Source: Microvirga sp. VF16 (GTDB lineage Bacteria; Pseudomonadota; Alphaproteobacteria; Rhizobiales; Beijerinckiaceae). Taken from it: 64,000 nt of DNA. Shown in pieces: positions 8,843 through 17,489 of this stretch (position 1 is the stretch's first letter; every line of letters starts with the position of its first letter). Position numbers and translations under genes: made by a program. The notes under the pieces are model-generated. The model did not search any database, was not told the DNA's origin, and worked only from the letters and a program-made list of their open reading frames with translations. The stretch is from NCBI RefSeq assembly GCF_016864375.1, contig NZ_CP069355.1:496001-560000 (forward strand), given 5' to 3'.

Positions 8843-9782
8843 GCACACTCCGACAGGCTGTTCACGACTACATCGAGATGCGGCGAGGGCTGGGGTTCAA
8901 GCTGCGAGAGACAGAAAGAGGATTGATCGATTTCGCCACCTTTCTGGAGGCCCATGATACGCCATATGTCACGACAGAACTGGCCCTCGCCTGGGCTCAG
9001 CGACCGTCGCGCACGCAGCCTTCGTATTGGGCGATACGGCTGGGCTACATCCGCGGATTTGCCCGTCATCGAGCAGCCGCTGATCCGCGGACCCAGATCC
9101 CCCAGACGGCTTGCTGCCCTTTCGCCCGAAGCGGGCACGACCGTATCTCTACTCAAATGACGACATCCAGCGTCTCCTGTCCGCAGCGCTTGAGATGCCG
9201 TGCCGATATACCCGCTGCACGCTCAGGCCCTGGACATACTATTGCCTGTTCGGATTGCTGAGCGTTTCCGGCCTGCGCCTCGGCGAAGCCCGGAACCTCA
9301 AGCTTTCGGACATCGATTTCGATGCTGCTGTGCTGACGATCCGCGGCACGAAGTTCGGAAAGTCCCGTCTTGTGCCGATGCACGCATCAACGTGCGCAGT
9401 GCTCCAGGATTATCTCAAACGCCGCCGACAGCATTATGCAGCCCAGGCGGCATCTCCTTATTTGTTCACTTCCCGGTTGGGCAACCGCCTTGATGTCGGA
9501 GACATTCATCGAACATTCTATACTCTGTCTCGCCAGATCGGCCTGCGAGGCGCAACTGACAGCCACGGCCCGCGCCTGCATGACATGCGGCACGTGTTCG
9601 CGACGAACACACTGGTGCGGTGGTACGAAGCCGAGCAAGATCCCGAGCGGCTCCTGCCCATTTTGTCCACCTATCTCGGTCATGTCCACGTGGCCGATAC
9701 TCAATGGTACCTCACCGGTTCACCCGAGCTGATGAAAGAAGCAATGCGCCGCCTTGAGCGCCGCTGGGAGGATCGGACATGA
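8839..9782 (+). pseudogene. ritB of inner RIT, frameshifted
   Basis: It starts MSTLRQAVHDYIEMRRGLGFKL, a typical RitB beginning, at an ATGA overlap with ritA. The frame breaks near 9104 in a run of five C where six would keep frame (QIPPDGLLPFRPK). The second frame carries GLRLGEARNLKLSD, HDMRHVFATNTL and LGHVHVADTQWYL, the catalytic Arg, H-x-x-R, LGH and Tyr. Full length would be about 314 residues. It ends in an ATGA overlap with ritC. Confidence 0.85.
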
Positions 9783-10777
9783 CCAAGCCTGCCAGCCTGG
9801 CGCTCCTGTTGGAGCGCTTTTTCACCCAACGCCTGATGCAACAGCGGCAGGCAAGCCCCCACACAATCAGTTCCTATCGCGATACATTTCGGCAGTTGCT
9901 GAAGTTCGCCGAACGAACATTGCATAAGCCGCCGTCTCGCTTGAACTTCGCGGAAATCGATGCGCCGTTGATCGTTGCCTTTCTTGATGACCTGGAGAAC
10001 CATCAGGGTATCAGCGTCCGCAGCCGCAACCTGCGCCTCACGGCGATTCATTCGTTCTTTCGCTACGCGGCCTTCGAGGCACCCGAGCATTCCGCCCAAA
10101 TCCAACGCGTGCTTGCAATCCCCAGTAAGCGCTTCACTCGAACCCTCGTTAATTTCCTGACCCGCCCAGAGGTCGATGCCTTGCTGGCCGCACCGGATCA
10201 ATCGACCTGGTCCGGGCGGCGCGATCACGCGTTCCTGCTGGTCGCGGTGCAGACCGGATTGCGGCTATCGGAGATCACCGGTCTCAAACGGGACGATCTG
10301 TTCTTCGGCACAGGCGCTCACCTGCGGGTCATTGGCAAAGGGCGCAAGGAACGCTGCACCCCGTTCGCTAAGTCTACGACCGCAGTCTTGAGAAGCTGGC
10401 TGAAAGAACCTCAGCGCGGAGACGAAGGTATCCTGTTTCCCAGCGCCAGAGGTGAGCGGCTGAGCGTTCATGGCGTTCAGTATATACTGAACAAACACCG
10501 CCAGACCGCGTCTGCCATGTGCCCATCGCTGAATGGAAAGCGCGTCACTGTTCATCGTTTGAGACACACGATGGCCATGGACCTCCTGCAGGCGGGTGTC
10601 GACCGTGCCGTCATCGCCTTGTGGCTCGGCCATGAATCGGTCGAGACGACACAGATCTATCTCGAGGCGACGTTGGCGATGAAGGAGGCGGCGTTGGCAA
10701 AGACGTCCCCATATTCCGGTAAGTCATCCCGATTCCGGCCCGACGACAATCTGCTGGAGTTCTTAAACAGCCTGTAG
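9779..10777 (+). CDS. RitC tyrosine recombinase of inner RIT
   Basis: A complete 332-residue tyrosine recombinase, the third of the trio. The N-terminal SAM-like domain spans about residues 8-110. Catalytic boxes read R in TGLRLSEITGL, K in GKGRKERCTP, H-x-x-R in VHRLRHTMAMDLLQAGVD and LGHESVETTQIYLEA with the nucleophilic Y. RIT recombinases are thought to act together on the element's terminal repeats. With ritA and ritB frameshifted, the element may be unable to move unless the frames are rescued. Confidence 0.92.
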   Translation: MTKPASLALLLERFFTQRLMQQRQASPHTISSYRDTFRQLLKFAERTLHKPPSRLNFAEIDAPLIVAFLDDLENHQGISVRSRNLRLTAIHSFFRYAAFEAPEHSAQIQRVLAIPSKRFTRTLVNFLTRPEVDALLAAPDQSTWSGRRDHAFLLVAVQTGLRLSEITGLKRDDLFFGTGAHLRVIGKGRKERCTPFAKSTTAVLRSWLKEPQRGDEGILFPSARGERLSVHGVQYILNKHRQTASAMCPSLNGKRVTVHRLRHTMAMDLLQAGVDRAVIALWLGHESVETTQIYLEATLAMKEAALAKTSPYSGKSSRFRPDDNLLEFLNSL

Positions 10778-10857
10778 ATCGCGCTGACTATGTCGGGTGG
10801 CCCGGGTGTTTCTGTGAGAAATCTCCTTCTTCCTCAGACATTTACCATCACAGTCAG

Positions 10858-10892
10858 AGCTACTCGACATAGTCGGGTGGGGTAGATAGTGC
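10858..10892. repeat. Right 35-bp inverted repeat of inner RIT
   Basis: This is the inverse copy of 7483-7517. A subterminal sequence at 10788-10804 has the same GTCGGGTGG flank but with the core inverted (GACTATGTC rather than GACATAGTC), giving two sites of opposite core orientation 80 bases apart downstream of ritC. Confidence 0.92.
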
Positions 10893-11686
10893 CTCAGAAC
10901 ATGGGGCGACACGACCTTACGCGTCAACTCCGGCTGCGCGGCCGCGGCAGCGGCCACCGCACGTCGGACGACATGCGTCACACCGAACCGGGTCATTCGC
11001 TCACCATGGGCGCCGCGGAATATAGGACCCTGCGGATCATGGTTGAGGCCATGTTCGGCGATCAAGGCTCTGAGAGCTTGAGCGAGATCGGCAGAGACGG
11101 GCACAACACGTTCCCTGCGCCCCTTGCCACGCAGAAGCACCTGAGGCCTGGTCCGGTCGAGCTGGAGATCGCCGATATTGACGCCCACTGCTTCCGATAC
11201 CCGAGCGCCGGTGCGTCCGAGAAACAGCAGCAGGGTTCGGTCGCGGCGGCCCCTCCTCGTCCGCTGATCGGGCGCCGCGATGAGCGCATCCAGCTCCGCC
11301 CGCGTGAGGTGATGCGTTATCTCGGTGTGCACCCGCTTCAGCGGGATGGCGAGGATCCTATGGGCGATGCCAAGCGAAGCGGGGTCGTTGGCGGCGACGT
11401 GCTGAAAGAAGGATCGTATCGCCGCCAGCCGCGCATTGCGCGTCTGGACCTTGTTCCCGCGCGTGGCCTCCAGGTGATCGAGGAAGGCAAGGATGGTGTC
11501 GCGATCCAGGTCGTCGATGGTGAGATCGCATGGCCCACATCCGGTTCTATCGGCAGCAAACAGAATCAGCATGCGAAGAGCATCCCGATAACTGGCGATC
11601 GTGGGCGGCGTGGCATTGCGCTGCTTGGCCATGCGATGGCGAAAGAAGGACTTCAGCAGGGATGGAAAGGACGAGCGACTGGTCAT
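10893..11686 (-). pseudogene. ritC of outer RIT, N-terminal piece
   Basis: Starting at the ATG 11686 (ATGA overlap with ritB), the frame encodes the core-binding domain and catalytic core of RitC, including GARVSEAVGVNIGDL with the first catalytic Arg and SPHVLRH with the second box. At 10892/10893 it runs into the right repeat of the inner RIT and reads nonsense. The missing C-terminus is found at 4626-4841. The bases GTGCCT occur at both edges of the insert (4836-4841 and 10889-10894), so the junction is exact to within a few bases. Confidence 0.87.
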
Positions 11687-12635
11687 GACACCTCTCCCCA
11701 GGCCAAGGCCCGTTCGGCGGCCATGGCCAAAAGTTCGGCGTCCGCGGTAATGTAATAGGCGGTGTCGCTGTAGCGGCCATGGCCGAGATAGGTCGCGAGC
11801 AGCGGCAGCATCGCCTGTACATCGGCACGTTGCCGGTGCCAGATCGCCAGCCGCCTGACCGCAAAACGGTGACGCAGGTCGTGGAGACGCACCGGCTTGC
11901 CGCGATCGAGGCCGGCGAGGGAGCGCGCCGCGCCGAAGGCTATACTCAGACCGGACTTCGACAATCGTATCCCACGCGAGCTAACGAAGAATGCTGGGGT
12001 GTCCAGCGTTGGAAAGGTCCTATCCCGGTGTCTTACATAGTCGCGCAGGACAGCCAGCGTCGAAGGATGGACGGGAACCAGGCGATCCTTGCCCTTGCGG
12101 AACTTGGTCCTTCGAATGTGGAGAATTCCCTGAGCGAGATCGGCATCACCGCGATCGAGGCGCAACGCCTCGCCGGACCGCATACCGGTGCTCGCGAGCA
12201 GGCCGACGAGCGGCGCCAAGAACCGGGCGCGCTCGGGATAATCGGGCGATACCGAGTGGCAGGCCGCCATGAGCCGTGCAAGCTCCTCGTCAGTGAGGAT
12301 CCGTCAGTGAGGATCCGAGGCGGCGGAATGGCTCGGTTCCTGGGAAAGGCCTTGGGGTCAAGCGCTTCGGTGCGTGGATCGAAGATGGCGAGATACTCGC
12401 TGAATCTGCGAACCACGCCGTAGCGAACGGCCCGTCCGTTCGCCGTGCCCGCCCAGGAGCCTATGAAGCCGAGCACTGTTCGGCGGCAGAGTGGACCATC
12501 GAGCTGTTCGGCATCGACGTAGCTGACAAGCGCGCGCAGGATTGCGGCCTGCTTGCTAAGCGAGAAGCCGAGCGAGCGTCGAAGTGCGATATAGGCCTCG
12601 ACATGCTCGCCGAGCCTGCTGGAGAAAGTGCTCAT
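11683..12635 (-). pseudogene. ritB of outer RIT, broken by 14-bp duplication
   Basis: The N-terminal part from the ATG 12635 reads MSTFSSRLGEHVEAYIALRR; the C-terminal part carries STGMRSGEALRLD, HDLRHRFAVRRL and LGHGRYSDTAYYI, the recombinase boxes. The two parts are out of frame because the 14-bp unit CAGTGAGGATCCGT is present twice in tandem (about 12291-12318). Removing one copy gives a continuous PPRILTDEELARLMAA. It overlaps ritA by one base (TAATG) and ritC by four. Confidence 0.88.
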
Positions 12636-13854
12636 TACGCATCTCCCGGAAAAGGAAGGGCGACTTCGGCGAGTTGCGACACCGCGACCTTCACGTAGAT
12701 GGCGGTCGTATCGATGCTGCGATGGCCGAGCAGGTCGGCGATCTCGTTGATCGGTCGTCGCCGGTTGACGAGATGGGTCGCCAAGCTATGCCGGATGAGA
12801 TGGGCGCCGATGGGACGTTCAGCGCGATGCCCGCGCGCTGCAAGGCCGAGCGGACGATGCGGGAGATGGTGCTGCTGCCGTCGATCGGGCGCACTGGGGG
12901 GAGGTGAACCAGGAACACGCGACGGCTGCTGCAATCGGGCCGGGCCCGCAGGACATAATCGGCGAGCGCTTTGCCCGCCTCCTGCGTGAGCGGCACATTC
13001 CGATCGCGCCTCGCTTTGGTGCGGCGTATCCGAACATGGGCCTCGCGCCAGCGAATATCGTCGAGGACGAGCGAGCGAAGTTCCTTGTTGCGGATGCCGG
13101 TTGTGGCCAGCAACAGGAGGATGGCCCGATCGCGGCTGCCGGTGGGGGGCGCAGGGTCGATGGCCTCGATTGCCGTCCTGATCTCTTCCCAACCCAGTTG
13201 CCGCGGCAGATGCGCGAGACGGTAGCATGGCGTTCGCGGCACGAACCGCGCCAAGCCCTGGTCATTGAGGTCGGCCCAGTGCAGGAATCTCAGAAACCGC
13301 CGAACCTAGGACCCGATCGCGGCCCGCGTGTTGTCCATGGACGACAGACCCATGAGATGATTGACGAGCGCCAGCACATGCTCACCGGTCATGGCCGAGA
13401 GCGGCTCGCTGGCGCGATGCTGATCCCACCAGGCAAGCATCCGCCGCGCGGCGAGAACCTGGCCCTCCTGCGTCTTCACGGCCAGACCGCGCACCTCACG
13501 CAGATAGCTGGAATAGCTCGTCAGCAGGGGCTCATGTGGGCCTGGCTCCCGATGGAGAACCTCGAAGCGGTGAGGCACGGCTCTTCGGGCTAGGGCGATC
13601 GTGGTCCACGCAGCGATACGTGAGGCTTTGGTCGGGCAAGCGGCGACAAAGCCATCAATCAGGACTTGGGTGATCGGCTTTGCGCGTGATACGCAGCCAC
13701 CGAACCGTGCCAATCGGCTCAGATAGATCTTCGCCGAAGCGGACCGATAGCCATTCTCAAAAAGATACGTTGCGATGCGATCGAGATCATCGCCCAGGCC
13801 ACCGCCTCTCAAGCGACGCAGGACCCTTGGCTACTTGAAATAATGTTCGAGCAT
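12635..13854 (-). pseudogene. ritA of outer RIT, multiple lesions
   Basis: The likely start is the ATG at 13854 (MLEHYFK), followed at codon 8 by an in-frame TAG. A second in-frame TAG lies at 13306-13308 between AAIGS and VRRFLRFLHWADL, and a one-base deletion near 12820-12840 shifts the frame before IGAHLIRHSLATHLVN. The recombinase boxes TGIRNKELRSL, HLIRHSLATHL and LGHRSIDTTAIYVKV are still recognisable. This gene is certainly non-functional unless TAG is read through twice. Confidence 0.85.
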
Positions 13855-13907
13855 GTGCGTTCTCCATGGGCGCGAGACGTCCTGTGCCCACTGGAGAAAT
13901 GGTTCAG

Positions 13908-13993
13908 ATTATGTGGCGGCGTGGAGCCGCAAAACGCTGGGATACCGCTATCGGCTCCGCCGCCGCCACATAATCTCCTACGACGCATAAGAG
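13908..13993. repeat. Right terminal inverted repeat of outer RIT
   Basis: This is the inverted partner of 4541-4627. The outer edge reads CGACGCATAAGAG and is followed directly by the truncated tnpB of the right-hand IS66 (minus strand). Confidence 0.88.
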
Positions 13994-14007
13994 AGGGTCA
14001 TGCTTTA

Positions 14008-15122
14008 TAGATCCGGCTTGGGTGATCTTGAAATCCACGGTTCGCCATTCCAGTTCGGCGGGATGAAGCATGTGGACATGCGCAAGCTGCCAGCAGCCGC
14101 GCAAGAGGAGCGTCGGCGGCAGGTGGTGGGACTACGCGACAGCGGCCTGACCTATGAGGCCATCGCGGCGCAGGTGGGTCTGACCCGCACCGGCGTGTTC
14201 GATATCTGCCGCCGCTTCGCCGAGCAGGGCCTGGCGGGATTGGCCAGCGGGCCGCGGGGCCCGGCACCCGGCATGGGGCGGTTTCTCGCGCCCCAGCAGG
14301 AAGCGCAGATCCGCGCTCTGATGAGCCAGCACACGCCCGACGAACTCGGTCTGCCCTTCGCCCTGTGGAGCCGGGCGGCGGTGCGGATGCTGATCGAGCA
14401 GCACTGTGGGGTCCGGCTGGCGGTGCGCACTGTCGGCACCTATCTGGCGCGCTGGGGCTTCACGGCCCAGAAGCCGCTCCGACGGGCCTACGAGCAGTCG
14501 CCGAAGGCCGTGCGGCGCTGGCTGCGGCAGGACTATCCGGCCATTGCAGCGCAAGCCAGAAAGGAGAAGGGTATGATCTTCTGGGGTGACGAGACCGGCT
14601 TGCGCTCCGACGATGTTCGCGGCCGCAGCTTCGCCCCACGCGGCCGGACGCCTGTCGTGCGCCCCAGCCACAAGCGCGCAGGACTGGGCCTGATCTCGGC
14701 TGTGACCAACAAGGGCGAGTTGCGCTGGATGGTGCTCGATGGTGCGCTCAAGGCCCCGAGCCTGATCCGCTTTCTCGGCCGGCTCATCCAGGAGGCCAAC
14801 GGCAAGGTGTTTCTGATCTGGGACAATCTGCCGGTCCATCGGGCCCGGGCGGTGCAGGATTGGTTGGCTGAGCGCAAGGAGCAGATCGAGGTCTTCTACC
14901 TGCCTCCCTACAGCCCCGAGCTCAACCCGGACGAGGGTCTGAACGCCGACCTGAAGCACGCCGTGACCCGCAAGCCGCCCGCTCGCAGCAAGCCCGAACT
15001 CAAGCGCACCGTCATCAGCCACATGCGCCGGCTAACAAAGCTGCCCGAACGAATCCGGAGCTACTTCGGGCATCAGCCTTTCCACTATGCCGCGTAGTTC
15101 AAGATCTCCCAAGCCGGATCAA
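14008..15122 (+). mobile_element. IS630 family element
   Basis: Inverted ends GATCCGGCTTGGG... (from 14010) and ...CCCAAGCCGGATC (to 15120) match over 23 bases with one mismatch. TA dinucleotides flank both sides (14006-14007 and 15123-15124), as expected for IS630 insertion at TA. One transposase gene fills the element. Confidence 0.88.
14063..15097 (+). CDS. IS630 family transposase
   Basis: A 344-residue Tc1/mariner-like transposase. Residues about 10-65 form a helix-turn-helix (LRDSGLTYEAIAAQVGLTRTGVFDICRRF in part) and about 90-150 a second winged-helix region. The DDE triad reads D in IFWGDETGLRSD, D in FLIWDNLPVHRA and E in PELNPDEGLNADLK. The start is uncertain: ATG codons at 14063 and 14078 both fit, and an ATG at 14000 would lie outside the element. 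Full length and apparently intact, so this is a young insertion. Confidence 0.92.
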   Translation: MKHVDMRKLPAAAQEERRRQVVGLRDSGLTYEAIAAQVGLTRTGVFDICRRFAEQGLAGLASGPRGPAPGMGRFLAPQQEAQIRALMSQHTPDELGLPFALWSRAAVRMLIEQHCGVRLAVRTVGTYLARWGFTAQKPLRRAYEQSPKAVRRWLRQDYPAIAAQARKEKGMIFWGDETGLRSDDVRGRSFAPRGRTPVVRPSHKRAGLGLISAVTNKGELRWMVLDGALKAPSLIRFLGRLIQEANGKVFLIWDNLPVHRARAVQDWLAERKEQIEVFYLPPYSPELNPDEGLNADLKHAVTRKPPARSKPELKRTVISHMRRLTKLPERIRSYFGHQPFHYAA

Positions 15123-15219
15123 TAAGACCTCCTGCACCTGCAAGGCCAACGATGGAAGCCACGTCTCATATCGGTATAGCCCGTCGCCAGCCACACTCGA
15201 ACACCTGTTGGGATTGGTA

Positions 15220-15645
15220 TCATCGCAGCGCCTCAAGGCCCCGGATGAGCCGCAGCAGCGCATCGACATCGACATCCCGGTCGACGATCACATGCCGCCC
15301 GTTCGCGGTGACAACGTCCATACGACCGAGGCCGCGTGGGGGATGCTGCACCGGCGCAGTCGGCACAGAAGGCTCCAAGGCCGGGTGAGAGTCTGGAACG
15401 ACCAGGGCGGGCACAAACCCATCCCATGAACCACCACCAAGCCGTCCTTCTCTTTGAGCCTTGCGCCAACTGTTCAATTGAAAGCGGGTGATCCCGTGCC
15501 GGCGAGCCGTGGCCGACACCTGCTTCGGCCCGCGATAGCTCTCCGCAACAATCGCAAGCTTCGCTTCATCACTGAAACGGCGACGACGGCCACTGTCGAC
15601 CACGTCCAGGCGGCTGACCGGCCCACGATCTCTGATAATGTCCAT
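15220..15645 (-). CDS. tnpA: IS66 accessory protein TnpA (right copy)
   Basis: A 141-residue TnpA with SDEAKLAIVAESYRGPKQVS and ATARRHGITRFQLNSWRKA forming the helix-turn-helix, and a C-terminal MDVVTANGRHVIVD region. It is much diverged from the left TnpA, confirming that two different IS66 elements flank the RIT. The start at 15645 gives MDIIRDRGPVSRLDVV. The expected GTAAGC terminus of IS66 is not visible upstream, so that end is probably lost too. Confidence 0.85.
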   Translation of the reverse strand: MDIIRDRGPVSRLDVVDSGRRRRFSDEAKLAIVAESYRGPKQVSATARRHGITRFQLNSWRKAQREGRLGGGSWDGFVPALVVPDSHPALEPSVPTAPVQHPPRGLGRMDVVTANGRHVIVDRDVDVDALLRLIRGLEALR

Positions 15646-16046
15646 GGCTAGAACACCGTCCATATCGACGTCGATATAGCCAGTGCTCTTCCAAATGCCT
15701 CAATTCCACCAGACGGCCCAGCTCGGATGTGTACCTTGCAGGTGACGATATTCTTCATGTTGATCTCGGGGCCTAATGCGTGCTGGGCGTGACGCATCTC
15801 AATACCCCGCCACTTGCCGAACGCTGGAAGTCTGAGCTGTACGGTCATTTCACCTTTGCGGCGAGACTCTCGATTGTTGCCTCCGCTAAGTGAATGTACA
15901 GGCTCGCGACCACTCTCGAGACGCGGCGCATCAATGCCGAACGATCTTATCCATACTGAGATCGTTCGGCATACGGATCTGATCCATCATAAGCTCCCCA
16001 TCAAATGGCTATTGGCTTTGGGGGTTGGCCATTCGATATAAGCATC
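15646..16046. other. No gene recognised
   Basis: This 400-base stretch lies between the right IS66 remnant and the amidohydrolase stop codon. A minus-strand frame starting at 15848 is readable for 66 codons, but I do not recognise it and it runs into IS66 sequence. The bases ACGATCTTATCC and GATCGTTCGGCAT around 15940-15975 include a short inverted repeat (ATGCCGAACGAT and ATCGTTCGGCAT) that could act as a terminator or operator. Confidence 0.4.
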
Positions 16047-17465
16047 TTAGGGCAGAGGTGGATTGATGCTGTCCGGAATTGGGCAGATATACGGCTCCAA
16101 TTGCAGGCTCTTCACATGGATTTCCTTTGCTTCTGCCAGTAATTCCGGCTGCTCGAAGAGGTCACGGGCGGTAGCTGCCATTATTTTTGCAGCATGGATC
16201 ATGCCCTTGTGAGCGTAGGGAATCTTTCCTTGCGCGGTCATTTGCCAACTATGAAGGGGGGTTCCTACAGCACAGGTGGCGACATATGCCTGAACGGTAG
16301 GAACTACCCAACTTACATCACCAACATCGGTAGACCCGGTCGGAGCCAATGGTGCGGAACCCAAGGGAACTACAAAGTTGGCAAGCGCCAGCGACTTGTC
16401 AGGCGCCCTCCCCGCGCGACGAAAGGTGGAGATGATATGTTCGTCCGTCAAAGTCGCCTGTATCTCGGCGGCGAAGGCGTGATCCGCGGCATCGAAATCA
16501 GGTGGCCCCAGTCGGACGATGTTCCGGTCCATCAACTTGTCCAAGGCCGGATTCCCAAGTAGGCACGACACTGCAGAAACAATCCGCTCAGTGAGCGATG
16601 TCTCGGTCATCAGAGCAGCGCCCTGTGCGATCTTTCTGACACGTTCCACAAGCGATGCAAGGTCGCTGTTTCTACGAGTGCGAATAACATGCTCAACCGA
16701 AGCGCACGACTGGACAACATTAGCAGCTCGACCACCAGCATCAATATAGGCATAGTGAAGGCGAGCGCCTTCGGGTATATGCTCACGAAGATAGTTGACG
16801 CCCACACTCATGAGTTCGACAGCATCAAGTCCGGAGCGCCCAAGCTCGGGATTTATCGCCGCATGAGAAGCACGCCCGGTGAAGCTAAACTGCACACGTG
16901 TGTTGGCCAGATCTGTGGCCTCCCAAACCCCGGTATAGTCATATGGATGCCAACTAATCGCCGCATCGACATCGTCGAATAAACCGTGGCGGACCATGAA
17001 CGTTTTTCCCGCACCGCCTTCTTCGGCCGGGCAACCATAATATCTGACACGGCCCTCCGTTCCGGTTTCTCTCAGCCAGTCTGCAACTGCATGGGCAGCT
17101 TGCATCGACGCCGCCCCCAGCAAGTTGTGCCCGCAAGCGTGTCCGGCTTTGCCCTTCGGCTGAAACTTTGTGACCCCCGGCTCTTGCCCTAGGTCCGGTA
17201 AAGCATCATATTCGCCAAGAATCGCGATAACTGGGCCGCCCTCGCCCCACTCGCCGATGATGGCTGTTGGCAGCCCCGCTACGCCTTTTTCGACACGTGC
17301 TCCCGCCGCCTCCAGTTGCGACGTATGAAATGCGCAAGAGTGGACCTCCTGAAACAAAAGCTCTGGAGTATCGAAGATCGTATCTGCGAGTGAGACATAC
17401 TCTTCAGCGTGGCTGTCGACGAGCCTACATATGATGTCGGAGTTTCTGATACTCATCTCATCCAT
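16047..17465 (-). CDS. M20 family amidohydrolase (AbgB-like)
   Basis: A 472-residue M20D-type metallohydrolase, closest by eye to p-aminobenzoyl-glutamate hydrolase subunit B and related amidohydrolases that cleave N-acyl amino acids. Metal-site motifs are present: CGHNLLGAA (near residue 120), PAEEGGAGK (near 160), SWHPYD (near 185) and a C-terminal TPLHSWQ His. The lid/dimerisation domain lies between. The ATG at 17465 follows an AGGGA. It is separated from the ABC transporter genes on the same strand by an IS110 remnant, so it probably once followed them in one operon and processed an imported peptide- or amide-like substrate. Cytoplasmic. Confidence 0.87.
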   Translation of the reverse strand: MDEMSIRNSDIICRLVDSHAEEYVSLADTIFDTPELLFQEVHSCAFHTSQLEAAGARVEKGVAGLPTAIIGEWGEGGPVIAILGEYDALPDLGQEPGVTKFQPKGKAGHACGHNLLGAASMQAAHAVADWLRETGTEGRVRYYGCPAEEGGAGKTFMVRHGLFDDVDAAISWHPYDYTGVWEATDLANTRVQFSFTGRASHAAINPELGRSGLDAVELMSVGVNYLREHIPEGARLHYAYIDAGGRAANVVQSCASVEHVIRTRRNSDLASLVERVRKIAQGAALMTETSLTERIVSAVSCLLGNPALDKLMDRNIVRLGPPDFDAADHAFAAEIQATLTDEHIISTFRRAGRAPDKSLALANFVVPLGSAPLAPTGSTDVGDVSWVVPTVQAYVATCAVGTPLHSWQMTAQGKIPYAHKGMIHAAKIMAATARDLFEQPELLAEAKEIHVKSLQLEPYICPIPDSINPPLP

Positions 17466-17489
17466 TTTGCGATCCCTCATTCGTGAAGA

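Larger units (their letters stand above)
7483..10892 (+). mobile_element. Inner RIT (recombinase-in-trio) element
   Basis: Three tandem tyrosine recombinase genes on the plus strand (7611-8842, 8839-9782, 9779-10777), joined by ATGA overlaps, lie between 35-bp inverted repeats at 7483-7517 and 10858-10892 that differ at one base. This is a complete RIT element of 3.4 kb. Two of the three genes carry a single-base deletion. Its right end interrupts ritC of the outer RIT immediately after the HVLRH codons. Confidence 0.88.
4541..13993. mobile_element. Outer RIT (recombinase-in-trio) element, decayed and interrupted
   Basis: Three overlapping tyrosine recombinase genes on the minus strand (ritA 13854-12635, ritB 12635-11683, ritC 11686 to 4626 in two pieces) lie between about 86-bp inverted repeats at 4541-4627 and 13908-13993. 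That arrangement is the definition of a RIT element. All three genes are broken: ritA by in-frame stops and a frameshift, ritB by a 14-bp tandem duplication, ritC by insertion of 6.05 kb (about 4842-10892) holding an IS91-type element and a second RIT. If the insert is removed the original element is about 3.4 kb, typical of RITs. Confidence 0.85.
13994..15223 (-). pseudogene. tnpB: IS66 TnpB N-terminal fragment (right copy), with IS630 inserted
   Basis: Reading from the ATG at 15223 gives MIPIPTGVRVWLATGYTDM; a one-base slip near 15160 then leads to SLALQVQEVLKHDP, which ends at the RIT repeat (13993/13994). This sequence differs at many positions from the left copy, so it comes from another IS66 element, yet it is cut after the same Asp-Pro codons. 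IS630 (14008-15122) splits it. It overlaps tnpA by ATGA at 15220-15223. Confidence 0.75.

Noticed and set aside
15648..15848. Minus-strand 66-codon frame (MTVQLRLPAFGKW...) as a RidA-like or other gene
   Set aside because: Only vague resemblance over about 20 residues, and the frame runs into IS66 sequence.
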